From positions 2,669,501-2,733,500 of the forward strand of contig NZ_CP042435.1 in assembly GCF_007971225.1 (NCBI RefSeq): a DNA stretch of 64,000 nt, in the 5' to 3' direction. The notes beneath the pieces were generated by a model. It ran no database searches and had not been told where the DNA came from. It saw only the letters and a list, made by a program, of their open reading frames with translations. Positions 35,530-42,891 of this stretch are shown piece by piece; the stretch's first letter is position 1; each line of letters starts with the position of its first letter. A program made the translations under genes and the position numbers. The DNA comes from Panacibacter ginsenosidivorans (lineage in GTDB: Bacteria > Bacteroidota > Bacteroidia > Chitinophagales > Chitinophagaceae).

Positions 35530-35710
35530 TTGCTCTTTTCTTTCGCTGAAACGTTTCCTATATACCTTTGTGCAAAGGCGGTGGCGTTTCCTTTCACTGA
35601 AACGTCTTCTAAACAGAATTGTGAAAAAGCGAGGGACGTTTCAGATTAGTAACGCAATGTCCTTAACCAAACCACGAAAGCTATGAAGAGACATTACCGA
35701 TAAAAAGGAA
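35530..35710 (+). repeat. Two adjacent CTGAAACGT hairpins (family E)
   Basis: Unit 1 from CTGAAACGTTTCC (35546) to GGCGTTTC (35590); unit 2 from CTGAAACGTC (35597) to GACGTTTCAG (35644). TAACGCAATGTCCTTA and a further 60 bases match the copy at 34.6 kb. Confidence 0.75.
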
Positions 35711-35845
35711 AATTTTGTTTCCGCAGAGCACCTTTCAGGTGACGCAGCGGTGGCTAAGTACAGCCATACCCATATAGTTCCCTGCGGGTAATTATTTAAA
35801 CACAAAAATACTTTCATAACAACCAATGCAATAAACATGCTTTTA

Positions 35846-36199
35846 TTATTCTAATCTATGTATGATGAAGCTATTATCGCATTTCTTAAATCCAATTTTT
35901 GGATAGTAATCCATTGCTGCAGGTACTGACAGTAATAACAACATAGACTCTCGTCCAACCCATTCTTTGGTTCGCCTTATCAGTTCTTTGCCTATTCCTT
36001 TTTTCTTATAGTCGCTTAACACTGCAAGGTCAGCCAGATAATAACACCAAACAAGGTCTGTAACAGAACGGGCAAGCCCTACCAGCAAGTGATTGTGCCA
36101 CGCGGAAACAAAAAGGCTGCTGTTGTTAATCATCTGCTGCATCCTTTCCCTGTTATCCAATGGTCTTGGTAAACCTGCGTCGCTATAAAGCGCAATCAT
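35846..36199 (-). CDS. GNAT acetyltransferase, probably frameshifted at its N-terminus
   Basis: The 117 residues from ATG 36199 hold most of a GNAT domain: VGLARSVTDLVWCYYLADLAV, then the acetyl-CoA loop YKKKGIGKELIRR and YPKIGFKKC. The family normally has 15-20 more residues in front. They exist in the DNA: ATG 36243 opens MEIQYSCEK in another frame, and adding one A to the A5 run near 36220 would continue as IPTADEMIALYSD. So either the gene has lost a base or the sequence has a homopolymer error. The intact form would overlap the end of the dinB-like gene. Substrate unknown. Confidence 0.78.
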   Translation of the reverse strand: MIALYSDAGLPRPLDNRERMQQMINNSSLFVSAWHNHLLVGLARSVTDLVWCYYLADLAVLSDYKKKGIGKELIRRTKEWVGRESMLLLLSVPAAMDYYPKIGFKKCDNSFIIHRLE

Positions 36200-36226
36200 C
36201 TCGTCTGCTGTAGGTATTTTTCACAG

Positions 36227-36703
36227 CTATATTGTATCTCCATATACCAGTTGATTTTTTTTCATCTTATAAAAGATATAATCGGTCAACAGTAGTTTAA
36301 GTCCGGCTTTCCTGAATGCTGCTGCTACCTGTCCGCGGTGATAGGTGGAATGATTGATAACGTGAAATAAAATTTCGTTCAGGTAGTTCACATACATTGT
36401 GCCATTAGTATTCATGTATTGAATCTCCCGGTTGCCATTATTTTCTTTTGCAACGGCAAGCGTATGGCTGTGGTTCTTTTGGTTGATAAAATCAAAGTCG
36501 TCTATCCTTTGTATTTGCCAGGGTGTGAATTCAGGTCGGCGATTATCAATTTTGCAATTCCAGATTCTGTGCACATTTAATATATGGCTGAAAATTTTTA
36601 TAGCGTTTCCAGGCACCCGCTCGTATTGTTGCTGCATAGCTGCAATCAATGCATGATTGCATTGATAATTGTAATTAATAGTATCCCCCAGATCAATCTT
36701 CAT
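36227..36703 (-). CDS. DinB family metal-dependent protein
   Basis: A 158-residue four-helix-bundle protein of the DinB/YfiT superfamily. The His ligands expected for the metal are in FSHILNVHRIW (about residues 40-50) and HVINHSTYHRGQVAAAFRKAG near 115-135, the latter very characteristic. Members act as thiol transferases (for example with bacillithiol) or have unknown roles; a role cannot be fixed here. Start ATG 36703. The GNAT gene, in its intact form, would begin inside its end, so they are probably one transcript. Confidence 0.88.
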   Translation of the reverse strand: MKIDLGDTINYNYQCNHALIAAMQQQYERVPGNAIKIFSHILNVHRIWNCKIDNRRPEFTPWQIQRIDDFDFINQKNHSHTLAVAKENNGNREIQYMNTNGTMYVNYLNEILFHVINHSTYHRGQVAAAFRKAGLKLLLTDYIFYKMKKNQLVYGDTI

Positions 36704-36819
36704 ATGTATAGTTTTTTGTCACATGATCAAAATTGTACCGGGATCCTCTTTATAAATATTCGTTGTTGAATGATTGGTGTATTTTTTTGAACCGGCCTGA
36801 ATAACAATAAGCAACTGCC

Positions 36820-36864
36820 GTTGCGTCGCACTCTTGTACTGCTGTAAAAGTCGCAGCAGTACAA
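36820..36864 (-). repeat. Family A arm joined to a hairpin
   Basis: GTTGCGTCGCACTCTTGTAC (36820-36839) runs into TTGTACTGCTG / CAGCAGTACAA (36834-36864), an 11-base perfect stem. The hairpin lies 25 bases past the yjbQ stop and may serve as its terminator. Confidence 0.75.
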
Positions 36865-36888
36865 ACATTTTTTTTGAAGTAATAGCGG

Positions 36889-37311
36889 TTATTCGCCCCA
36901 TGCAGTAACAACGATTGTTCTCCCGCCCCCATGGTTGCGGTGTTCGCATAGATAAATCCCCTGCCAGGTACCCAATGCCAACACGCCGTTGCTTACCGGG
37001 ATTGTTACAGAAGAACCCAGTAGCGAAGCTTTGAGATGTGCAGGCATATCATCTGCACCTTCGTAATCATGCTGGTAATCCGGGTCATTTTCTTTTACCG
37101 TTTTATTAAAGAACATTTCAAAATCTTTTCTTACCGTAGGATCTGCATTTTCGTTAAGGGTAAGCGACGCTGAAGTGTGTTGTATAAATACATGACAGAT
37201 TCCTGCAGTAAGCTCCTGCAACTGTGGAACCGCTTTTATTACTTCATCAGTTATCAGGTGAAAACCTCTCCTTCTTTGCGCCAGTGTAAAGGTCTGCTGA
37301 AAAAATTTCAT
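36889..37311 (-). CDS. YjbQ/UPF0047 family protein (secondary thiamine-phosphate synthase)
   Basis: A 140-residue protein with all the landmarks of UPF0047: GICHVFIQHTSASLTLNENA, a C-terminal HNHGGGRTIVVTAWGE, and LGTWQGIYLCEHR. The His residues form the metal or active site. Family members show weak thiamine-phosphate synthase activity; the true role is unclear. Single gene; a tiny ORF ends at its start with an ATGA overlap, which may be chance. Confidence 0.93.
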   Translation of the reverse strand: MKFFQQTFTLAQRRRGFHLITDEVIKAVPQLQELTAGICHVFIQHTSASLTLNENADPTVRKDFEMFFNKTVKENDPDYQHDYEGADDMPAHLKASLLGSSVTIPVSNGVLALGTWQGIYLCEHRNHGGGRTIVVTAWGE

Positions 37312-37448
37312 AGATCGTTTTCAGTTTGAAGTTTATTTGATGAGATGAATATTCTGAAAAAAGCATATAGCAATAATACCATCATATTTTTCCTTTTAGT
37401 TTTTGTACCGAAATTTTCTTTAATACTACTTCCTTTCTTTTCTGCCAT
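37308..37448 (-). CDS. Possible 46-residue ORF before yjbQ-type gene
   Basis: Starts MAEKKGSSIKENFG, then a hydrophobic stretch, and stops at the yjbQ-type start through an ATGA overlap. No similarity known. The coupling is suggestive but the composition is not clearly coding. Confidence 0.2.
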   Translation of the reverse strand: MAEKKGSSIKENFGTKTKRKNMMVLLLYAFFRIFISSNKLQTENDL

Positions 37449-37522
37449 CGCTCTACCTTATGGGGATAGAAAAGATATTTGCCATGGGATTTTTAAGGTT
37501 TAATGATTTCATCAATGCATTA

Positions 37523-37675
37523 CTAATGCAGCTTACTGTTGTATTTTGTGCAAAGCGTTTCTGCCCCTTGCAAGTTGGTTAATATGGTTTTGATACCAGC
37601 ATTGATAACAACAAGCTCTTTTATAAACAGGTTTTGACGCTGGTACAACGTTATCAGGCGGTCATAGAATGTCAT
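37523..37675 (-). CDS. Small ORF, 50 residues, third in DUF3606 group
   Basis: Begins MTFYDRLITLYQRQNLFIKE and continues with LVVINAGIKTILTNLQ; mostly helical with regular heptad-like spacing. Its ATG overlaps the stop of the preceding small ORF (ATGA), a strong sign of translational coupling. No family recognised. Too short for common gene callers. Likely expressed if the DUF3606 gene is. Confidence 0.45.
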   Translation of the reverse strand: MTFYDRLITLYQRQNLFIKELVVINAGIKTILTNLQGAETLCTKYNSKLH

Positions 37676-37794
37676 GTGCAAGGCATGCGTTTATTCGGCC
37701 GCGTATAGATGACCGTAGCTGAGACCCAATCTTTATTGCTGATAGTATCTTCTGCTTTGTTTATACTTTCTGCAGTTGAAAGGATAGCTTTCAT
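37672..37794 (-). CDS. Small ORF, 40 residues, second in DUF3606 group
   Basis: Begins MKAILSTAESINKAEDTISN and ends RPNKRMPCT. Its ATG directly follows the TAA of the DUF3606 gene without a gap, and its own stop overlaps the next start (ATGA). No family recognised. The gapless and overlapping junctions on both sides argue for a real three-gene unit. Confidence 0.45.
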   Translation of the reverse strand: MKAILSTAESINKAEDTISNKDWVSATVIYTRPNKRMPCT

Positions 37795-37980
37795 TTATTG
37801 GTGCTTGTCAAGCCAGGCAATGATATCTGCCCGTATTGGTCCTGCTATCCTGATGGCATCAACAATTTGCTGGTGAGACATGTCGGGGTATTGCTTGTGC
37901 AGGTATTCTACTTCTGACGGGTCATTGGAATCAACCCTTATCCTGTCCTGCTGGCTTGTTTGATCTTTATTATCTGCCAT
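37795..37980 (-). CDS. DUF3606 domain protein
   Basis: A 61-residue protein matching DUF3606: RIRVDSNDPSEVEYLHKQY followed by QIVDAIRIAGPIRADIIAWL. The family is small, soluble, and of unknown function; it occurs widely in Bacteroidota and Proteobacteria. It heads a unit with two tiny ORFs immediately downstream. ATG is clear. Confidence 0.85.
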   Translation of the reverse strand: MADNKDQTSQQDRIRVDSNDPSEVEYLHKQYPDMSHQQIVDAIRIAGPIRADIIAWLDKHQ

Positions 37981-38088
37981 AACATTGTTTTACTTTTTAC
38001 ATACAGAGATTGGGCCAGTTATTGGAGCGTGTATTGCTGTTATAATCAGTGGTATGTATTTTGAAATGATATAGTAAAATAAACTGTC

Positions 38089-38331
38089 ATGAGGAACAAA
38101 TTGATGATTTATATTAAGGGGAATGAATACCTCGTTACACCGGTGCCGTCTGCATCAGTGCCCGGCAAACAGGAATTTATAATAGAAACAAACTGCGAAT
38201 ATCTTTTCACTATTGCCGAAGAGGGGAATTATTGGGACATTGTGGACAAAAATGTAGAACCATTAGATGATGCGCATATTCAACAGATAGGTGCGGAAAT
38301 TGAAAAAAATGCAGCGGCAGAAAATGGGTAA
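38089..38331 (+). CDS. Hypothetical small protein
   Basis: An 80-residue soluble protein: MRNKLMIYIKGNEYLVTPVP, then QEFIIETNCEYLFTIAEEGN and DDAHIQQIGAEIEKN. The beta-rich middle and helical end look like a folded small domain. No family recognised; similar short proteins are common in Chitinophagaceae. ATG 38089 or 38104. It faces away from the DUF3606 unit. Confidence 0.6.
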   Translation: MRNKLMIYIKGNEYLVTPVPSASVPGKQEFIIETNCEYLFTIAEEGNYWDIVDKNVEPLDDAHIQQIGAEIEKNAAAENG

Positions 38332-38388
38332 ATGTTGATCACAATTAATTCCGGTGTATTCCTGATCAGGGCATTTTAGTAATAACTG

Positions 38389-38637
38389 ATGAGCCAAAAG
38401 GGCTTTTATATTTTCTTCTTTCGCCAAAATATCTTAAGCATATTGCTTATGCAAGAGCAGCAATATTGCGATACAATAAACGCACCGCCCTTAGCTAAAA
38501 ATATTCCTGCAAATTCTTTAACGATAACCTGGATACCTGCACAGTTCAATGCAAACAGCGCTGTTGTTCTTAAAGAACAACGTGTAAATAATACCACGAT
38601 TATGCAATGGTCCGCGTTTTGCAATAGATTACAATAA
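38389..38637 (+). CDS. Doubtful 82-residue ORF
   Basis: An open frame starting MSQKGFYIFFFRQN. Composition is uneven, with a hydrophobic start and a polar, Asn-rich end, and no known similarity. It lies between two better small ORFs on the same strand, which is the only support. Confidence 0.25.
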   Translation: MSQKGFYIFFFRQNILSILLMQEQQYCDTINAPPLAKNIPANSLTITWIPAQFNANSAVVLKEQRVNNTTIMQWSAFCNRLQ

Positions 38638-38648
38638 ATGCTTATTAT

Positions 38649-38873
38649 ATGAACAACACACAACAACAAAAAGACGGCACTGTTCAACGCACTAAAGATG
38701 TGATAGATATAGATGCAGTGGTGCCTGATGACAAAAGGGAAGAAGATCTTATTACTACAGATTTTGCAGAAGCATTAAAAAATGAAGAAGGAAAGAAAGC
38801 ACCATTATCTAAGTTTCCTAATGACGAAAACAAAACAGATAATGATGAGCCGGAAGAAGAGAAAAAGAAATAA
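38649..38873 (+). CDS. Hypothetical small acidic protein
   Basis: A 74-residue, highly charged, probably unfolded protein starting MNNTQQQKDGTVQRTKDV and ending DNDEPEEEKKK. VIDIDAVVPDDKREEDL and TTDFAEALKNEE are the only blocks that could fold. No family recognised. Good ATG. Function unknown. Confidence 0.5.
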   Translation: MNNTQQQKDGTVQRTKDVIDIDAVVPDDKREEDLITTDFAEALKNEEGKKAPLSKFPNDENKTDNDEPEEEKKK

Positions 38874-39159
38874 TATGCCGCTTGCACTGCAACGTATCCT
38901 ATCACGTTTCTGAGAAAAGTCCTGCATAAATATCTGTTATTGCAGGGTCCCATTTTAGCTCGCCTCAAGATATTTTGTGTCATGTCCTAACATAGTGGTG
39001 TATACCGTTCCGTTAATTGATGAAAGATGATTACGTTATGCTTTGGCACAACTACACTGCGCTGCAAAGATTTAGCTGCATATTGCGCCAGTGACTACCA
39101 TACTTATACCATTTGGGAAAAGAAAGTGCACTTTATTGTATTTGCCAGAGATCAGTAGT

Positions 39160-39191
39160 TGTGGCATCTTCGTTGTGTCACTCACTTGTAC
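39160..39191 (+). repeat. Family A repeat, left arm
   Basis: GTGGCATCTTC then GTTGTGTCACTCACTTGTAC, in the 360-base gap between convergent small acidic protein and YihY genes. Nothing else is seen in the gap. Confidence 0.78.
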
Positions 39192-39233
39192 GTTTGGTTA
39201 TTTATGCAACTACAGCACTCATTTGTTATACGT

Positions 39234-40133
39234 TCATTTTTTTCTTATTTCCTCAATTGTGTATTCATATGCCCGTTTATCTAACTGCAATGGTTTCTTC
39301 TTATTATCTGCCCACACCTTTGTAAATGCAGCCCCGTAATAAAAAATAAATGCGGAATAAAAAACAAACAATAATATCAACACAAAAGAGCCTGCGGCAC
39401 CAAATACTGTTTTCAAATTACTAAAGGTTAGAAGAAGTCCTAATATAATCTTTCCGATTGTAAACAAAATGCCGGTAAACAATCCACCGGTAAACGCAAC
39501 CTTCCATGAAGGGTGCGCATTAGCGAGGTATCTAAAGACTATCGTAAACCAGCCAGTTACAATTACTACAAATACCAGTTGGGAAATAATTTTATACAAT
39601 AGAGAATTAAACCCGCTCCAGATGTCGTCTAAATAACTGGCTAACAATGCCTGCAAAGCCGAAGCCAGTAATTGTGCAAAAAGTAACAGACCGGTAAATA
39701 CAATTATCGCTACTGATTTTATTCTTAGCGTCAATCTAAATGTAATACCTGGCTTGGTTTCAAGTTTTATATTCCATAACTGGTTTAGTGAATTGCTTAC
39801 TACAGAAAATAATGTAGTAGCAACAAATATCAAAAAAAGAAATCCGCCGATTGTAATAAGCCAATTATGTGCAAGCTCCTGAAACCCCGTTAATATCTTA
39901 TGTATTTGTTCAGTGCCTTCTTTACCGAGCAACGATTGAACCTGTGAAAAAAGCTTAGTACTTACCTGTACGGGATTAAATAAAAGCCCGAACAATTGTA
40001 TAAGAATAATAAGAATGGGAGGCAAAGCAAATGTTGTGAAAAACGCTGTAGCCCCGGCAAGACGCAAAGGATCATTACGTTTAAAAACGAGATATGTTTT
40101 AGTAAGAATGATACCTGCATCTTTAATTCGCAT
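39234..40133 (-). CDS. YihY/BrkB family membrane protein
   Basis: A 299-residue integral membrane protein with six helices and the YihY (formerly called RNase BN) signature: LAGATAFFTTFALPPILIIL at helix 1, then FLFLIFVATTLFSVVSNSLN, GGLFTGILFTIGK and FGAAGSFVLILLFVFYSAFI. Function is not known; it was mistaken earlier for an RNase. I start at ATG 40133; the frame is open 14 codons further upstream. Single gene. Confidence 0.92.
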   Translation of the reverse strand: MRIKDAGIILTKTYLVFKRNDPLRLAGATAFFTTFALPPILIILIQLFGLLFNPVQVSTKLFSQVQSLLGKEGTEQIHKILTGFQELAHNWLITIGGFLFLIFVATTLFSVVSNSLNQLWNIKLETKPGITFRLTLRIKSVAIIVFTGLLLFAQLLASALQALLASYLDDIWSGFNSLLYKIISQLVFVVIVTGWFTIVFRYLANAHPSWKVAFTGGLFTGILFTIGKIILGLLLTFSNLKTVFGAAGSFVLILLFVFYSAFIFYYGAAFTKVWADNKKKPLQLDKRAYEYTIEEIRKK

Positions 40134-40212
40134 TAGATTGCTGATATAAAAACTATGCCATAGAAAAATTGACAAGGTCTGTTAAACATTAGAACCACAC
40201 GCAAAAAATCTT

Positions 40213-40335
40213 TTAAGCAAACCAACTACCCCCATTGTTTACCATGATTGTCTCAAACTGCCAACTTGTTTGTGCGTTACCGGCAAGACGAAGTATTATC
40301 GCAATTATAACGATACATGTAAATTTTGTTTTCAT
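40213..40335 (-). CDS. Possible 40-residue secreted peptide or gene remnant
   Basis: ATG AAA ACA opens a short frame with a textbook signal peptide (MKTKFTCIVIIAIILRLAG then NAQ) and only about 17 mature residues (TSWQFETIMVNNGGSWFA). The AQ after the hydrophobic run is the usual Bacteroidota cleavage context. It may be a real tiny exported peptide or the front of a lost gene. Confidence 0.35.
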   Translation of the reverse strand: MKTKFTCIVIIAIILRLAGNAQTSWQFETIMVNNGGSWFA

Positions 40336-40424
40336 AAAGCAGGTTTTCTAACAAGTTATAAAAGATTTGGTAGGTATAAAAATCCAGATTAACAGTAATT
40401 GAAATATTTTTTGTTGACAGGCTT

Positions 40425-40571
40425 TGGTAGGTGTGGCAGCAGTACTTGTGTCACTCACTTGTGCGGTTGGTTTTAATGGCAGCAAACTATTTGCATAATT
40501 GTAGGGCACAGGAAGCTAACGCACAAATCTAACACCTCATTCGTGCGCCAACATCTTATATTCTTAGGCTT
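40425..40571 (+). repeat. Composite repeat B, copy 1
   Basis: Family A-like start (TTGTGTCACTCACTTGTGCG) followed by TTTTAATGGCAGC, ACTATTTGCATAATTG, GCACAGGAAGCTAACGCAC and TATTCTTAGGC. It directly abuts the end of the cupin gene. Confidence 0.8.
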
Positions 40572-41120
40572 CTACTTAACTGGTGTTGGTGCGTCTTTAA
40601 AGTTTTTGTATTTGCCCAAAAGTCGCCCGATGAAGTAAGTAAAAGGAATAATTGTTTTTTTTACGAATGATGGGATTTCCGGAATGTCGTATTCACTCCT
40701 ATATTTTGTAGTTAAATATGCTCCGTCAAATGTTTCAGGTTGCCCTTTACCCGATTTGTTTTGTGCTCCATACAAAACAGTCATGAAAAACACGAAAGAG
40801 TTTGCCGGTGATACCCAACCTTTGGCATGCAGGGGCTCTCCCTCTGCCCAAAATTTATGCGTTGAGCCTCTTTTAAGCAGAACGCTTTCACCGGCTGTTA
40901 AGTATTTGGGTTCTTGTCCAAAATATTGATAACCCATTTTACCTGAAACCACAGTAAGTTCTTCATCCTGCTTTAAATGGGTGTGAAAAGTTGGACCACA
41001 TCCCGGTTCAACGAACCCTTCAAAAAATACTTTGTCGTCACTATTTGTTTTTTCTTCTTTTAGAAAAATTATTTTTTCACCAATGCTGTTTTCAATTGTG
41101 TGGGGGTAGTTGTATGTCAT
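40572..41120 (-). CDS. Cupin domain protein
   Basis: A 182-residue protein with one cupin domain (about residues 25-105): GCGPTFHTHLKQDEELTVVSG holds the metal-binding His/Glu pattern and GESVLLKRGSTHKFWAEGE the second half with its His. The C-terminal 70 residues are partly hydrophobic. Enzyme or sensor role unknown. It is divergent from the tetR-type gene, with a doubled palindrome between the starts, so it is very probably that regulator's target. Confidence 0.85.
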   Translation of the reverse strand: MTYNYPHTIENSIGEKIIFLKEEKTNSDDKVFFEGFVEPGCGPTFHTHLKQDEELTVVSGKMGYQYFGQEPKYLTAGESVLLKRGSTHKFWAEGEPLHAKGWVSPANSFVFFMTVLYGAQNKSGKGQPETFDGAYLTTKYRSEYDIPEIPSFVKKTIIPFTYFIGRLLGKYKNFKDAPTPVK

Positions 41121-41152
41121 TTTTCTAATATTTTTTATGAAAATACAAATAT

Positions 41153-41200
41153 TTGGACAATGTCCAAAAAAGAAAAAACATATTTTTGGACAATGTCCAA
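41153..41200. promoter_or_regulatory. Doubled palindromic operator of the TetR-type regulator
   Basis: TTGGACAATGTCCAA occurs twice (41153-41167 and 41186-41200), each a perfect 7-1-7 palindrome, 33 bases apart (about three helix turns, same face). They lie between the divergent cupin and tetR starts; the ATG in each copy is in frame with tetR. Likely binding site for autorepression and cupin control. Confidence 0.85.
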
Positions 41201-41840
41201 CGATCAGTTAAATACAAGGGAAAAAATTCTCAACAAAGCGCTTGAAATGTTCAACGCAAAAGGTGTTGAATATGTAGGGTTAAGAGAATTGGCAGCCTCT
41301 CTTGATATGAGAGTAAGCAACATCACGTATTATTTCCCAACAAAAGATAATTTGGTAAATCAGCTTTCACTGGACCTGAACAAGTTAAACTCTGAATTTC
41401 TTGTGCATGATAAAAGTATAACCATGCATTCGTTTCTTGCGATGCTAAGAAATGTTTTCAGAAACCAGTTAAGGTATCGTTGCATGTTGCTTAGTATTGT
41501 TCACCTGATGGAGCAAAACAAAGAGATGTCTGTGCGTCATAAGAAAACCCAAAAGGATAGAAATGCTACGCTAAGGGCTAATATAAATTCACTCACTGAG
41601 TCAGGTTATCTAAAAGTTTATGATGAAAACGAAACAGAGTATTTAGTGTCAACTATTGCGCTGATTGCCCGGTTTTGGATCTCAGAGGCAACTATATCAT
41701 TTCGTCAATTGAGTGCTGAAGATCAACTCAATTATTATTTGTCGTTGGTTGGAAAGCTCTTGTCTTCATACGCTACCACAAAAGGCAAAAAACAAATACA
41801 ATTATTTCTTAGAAAGTTGAAGGAGCCATTGTCAACATAG
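41193..41840 (+). CDS. TetR family transcriptional regulator
   Basis: A 215-residue regulator. N-terminal helix-turn-helix: TREKILNKALEMFNAKGVEY, then VGLRELAASLDMRVSNITYY, FPTKDNLV (tail of TetR_N). The rest is helical ligand-binding domain. Start ATG 41193 lies inside the second operator palindrome; ATG 41160 in the first palindrome is the alternative and would add 11 residues. Either way the regulator would cover its own start. The last codons and following DNA are duplicated near 44.4 kb. Confidence 0.88.
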   Translation: MSNDQLNTREKILNKALEMFNAKGVEYVGLRELAASLDMRVSNITYYFPTKDNLVNQLSLDLNKLNSEFLVHDKSITMHSFLAMLRNVFRNQLRYRCMLLSIVHLMEQNKEMSVRHKKTQKDRNATLRANINSLTESGYLKVYDENETEYLVSTIALIARFWISEATISFRQLSAEDQLNYYLSLVGKLLSSYATTKGKKQIQLFLRKLKEPLST

Positions 41841-42128
41841 CATGACCGCTAAAGTTAGGGTTTGTCGATTTTGCTATGTGGCAGGTGATCACCATGTATA
41901 CATACAATGACCATTATCCATATATACAATTGCTATTGGTAAGCAAGCTGTATGTTATTTGTGAGGCTGCGGTTGTGTCACACACTTGTACAATTGGTTA
42001 CAATGGCAGCAGAAAACTATTTGCATAATTGTAGCAGGGCACAGGAAGCTGGCGCACAAACCTAACACCTTATTCCTGCGCCAGTATCTTGTTTATGTTC
42101 TTAGGTTAGCGGAGACTCGCTGAGTAAG
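41800..42128 (+). repeat. Duplicated segment with composite repeat B, copy 2
   Basis: From the last codons of tetR (ACAATTATTTCTTAGAAAGT) to 41960 the DNA is copied at 44435-44600. Composite repeat B follows (TTGTGTCACACACTTGTAC at about 41970, then GGCAGCAGAAAACTATTTGC, GGCACAGGAAGCTGGCGCAC, TATGTTCTTAGG) and ends with GGAGACTCGCTGAG. Confidence 0.78.
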
Positions 42129-42159
42129 GAACACAACTTTTGTGCGGGTTCATGAATTT

Positions 42160-42804
42160 TCACGCAACTTTTGAGAAATGCGTATTTTCTTCGCTTATTA
42201 TGCTCTCATGATCTTCAATCCGGATCTGCACGCGCAGAATATACCTGAAGTAATAAGCAACAACGAAAGCCGCAGGAATGCTGATTGATAGCCAGGTAGC
42301 CAAATCTCTTGAAACTCCCTGGAAATTTTTATAATAACGCAGGTAAGCACTCAGCCCAATTATAATTCCGGCTATTGCTGCAAGAAGATAGCCCAGGATG
42401 CATTGCCATATCCATTTTGTTGGAGATTTTACCAGCGGTTTTAACTGTATAGCATTGATGATGCCGATTGAAAGGAACATGAACAAAATATCAAACGGAA
42501 CGAACAGCGTATAATAGCCAAGCCAGAATACCCACGGTGTAAAGAATAGAAATGGCCAGATGTTTGACAGGGTTTTCTTTTTGCCCGCCATTTCAAAGGT
42601 TTTGTTCTGCATTCTTGCAAGAAAGAAAACAAAAATTAATATAGATATTGTATGCATGATAAACTGTGGAGTTGTCAACAGCCGGTCATGGTCGCCGGTA
42701 AACCCATGTGCAATCAGTGGATGCAAAAAACCTAATAATCCGGGATAAATAACCAGGTTGCCGGTTACCCACTTTTTTAAAAACATGCTTTTAACTGATC
42801 TCAT
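42160..42804 (-). CDS. Hypothetical multi-pass membrane protein
   Basis: A 214-residue protein with five or six membrane helices (for example LVIYPGLLGFLHPLIAHGF, FIMHTISILIFVFFLA, FDILFMFLSIGIINAIQL, WLSISIPAAFVVAYYF). No family recognised. I start at ATG 42804; a TTG start eight codons upstream is possible. It is divergent from the araC-type gene with about 85 bases between, so it is a likely target of that regulator. Confidence 0.68.
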   Translation of the reverse strand: MRSVKSMFLKKWVTGNLVIYPGLLGFLHPLIAHGFTGDHDRLLTTPQFIMHTISILIFVFFLARMQNKTFEMAGKKKTLSNIWPFLFFTPWVFWLGYYTLFVPFDILFMFLSIGIINAIQLKPLVKSPTKWIWQCILGYLLAAIAGIIIGLSAYLRYYKNFQGVSRDLATWLSISIPAAFVVAYYFRYILRVQIRIEDHESIISEENTHFSKVA

Positions 42805-42891
42805 AGATGTGTGATTTTTAGAATACAAAATACCTTCACTTTGCGCGCTGGAAAAAGCATCTTTTCTTCCTAAAATGATATATTTTGCGAC

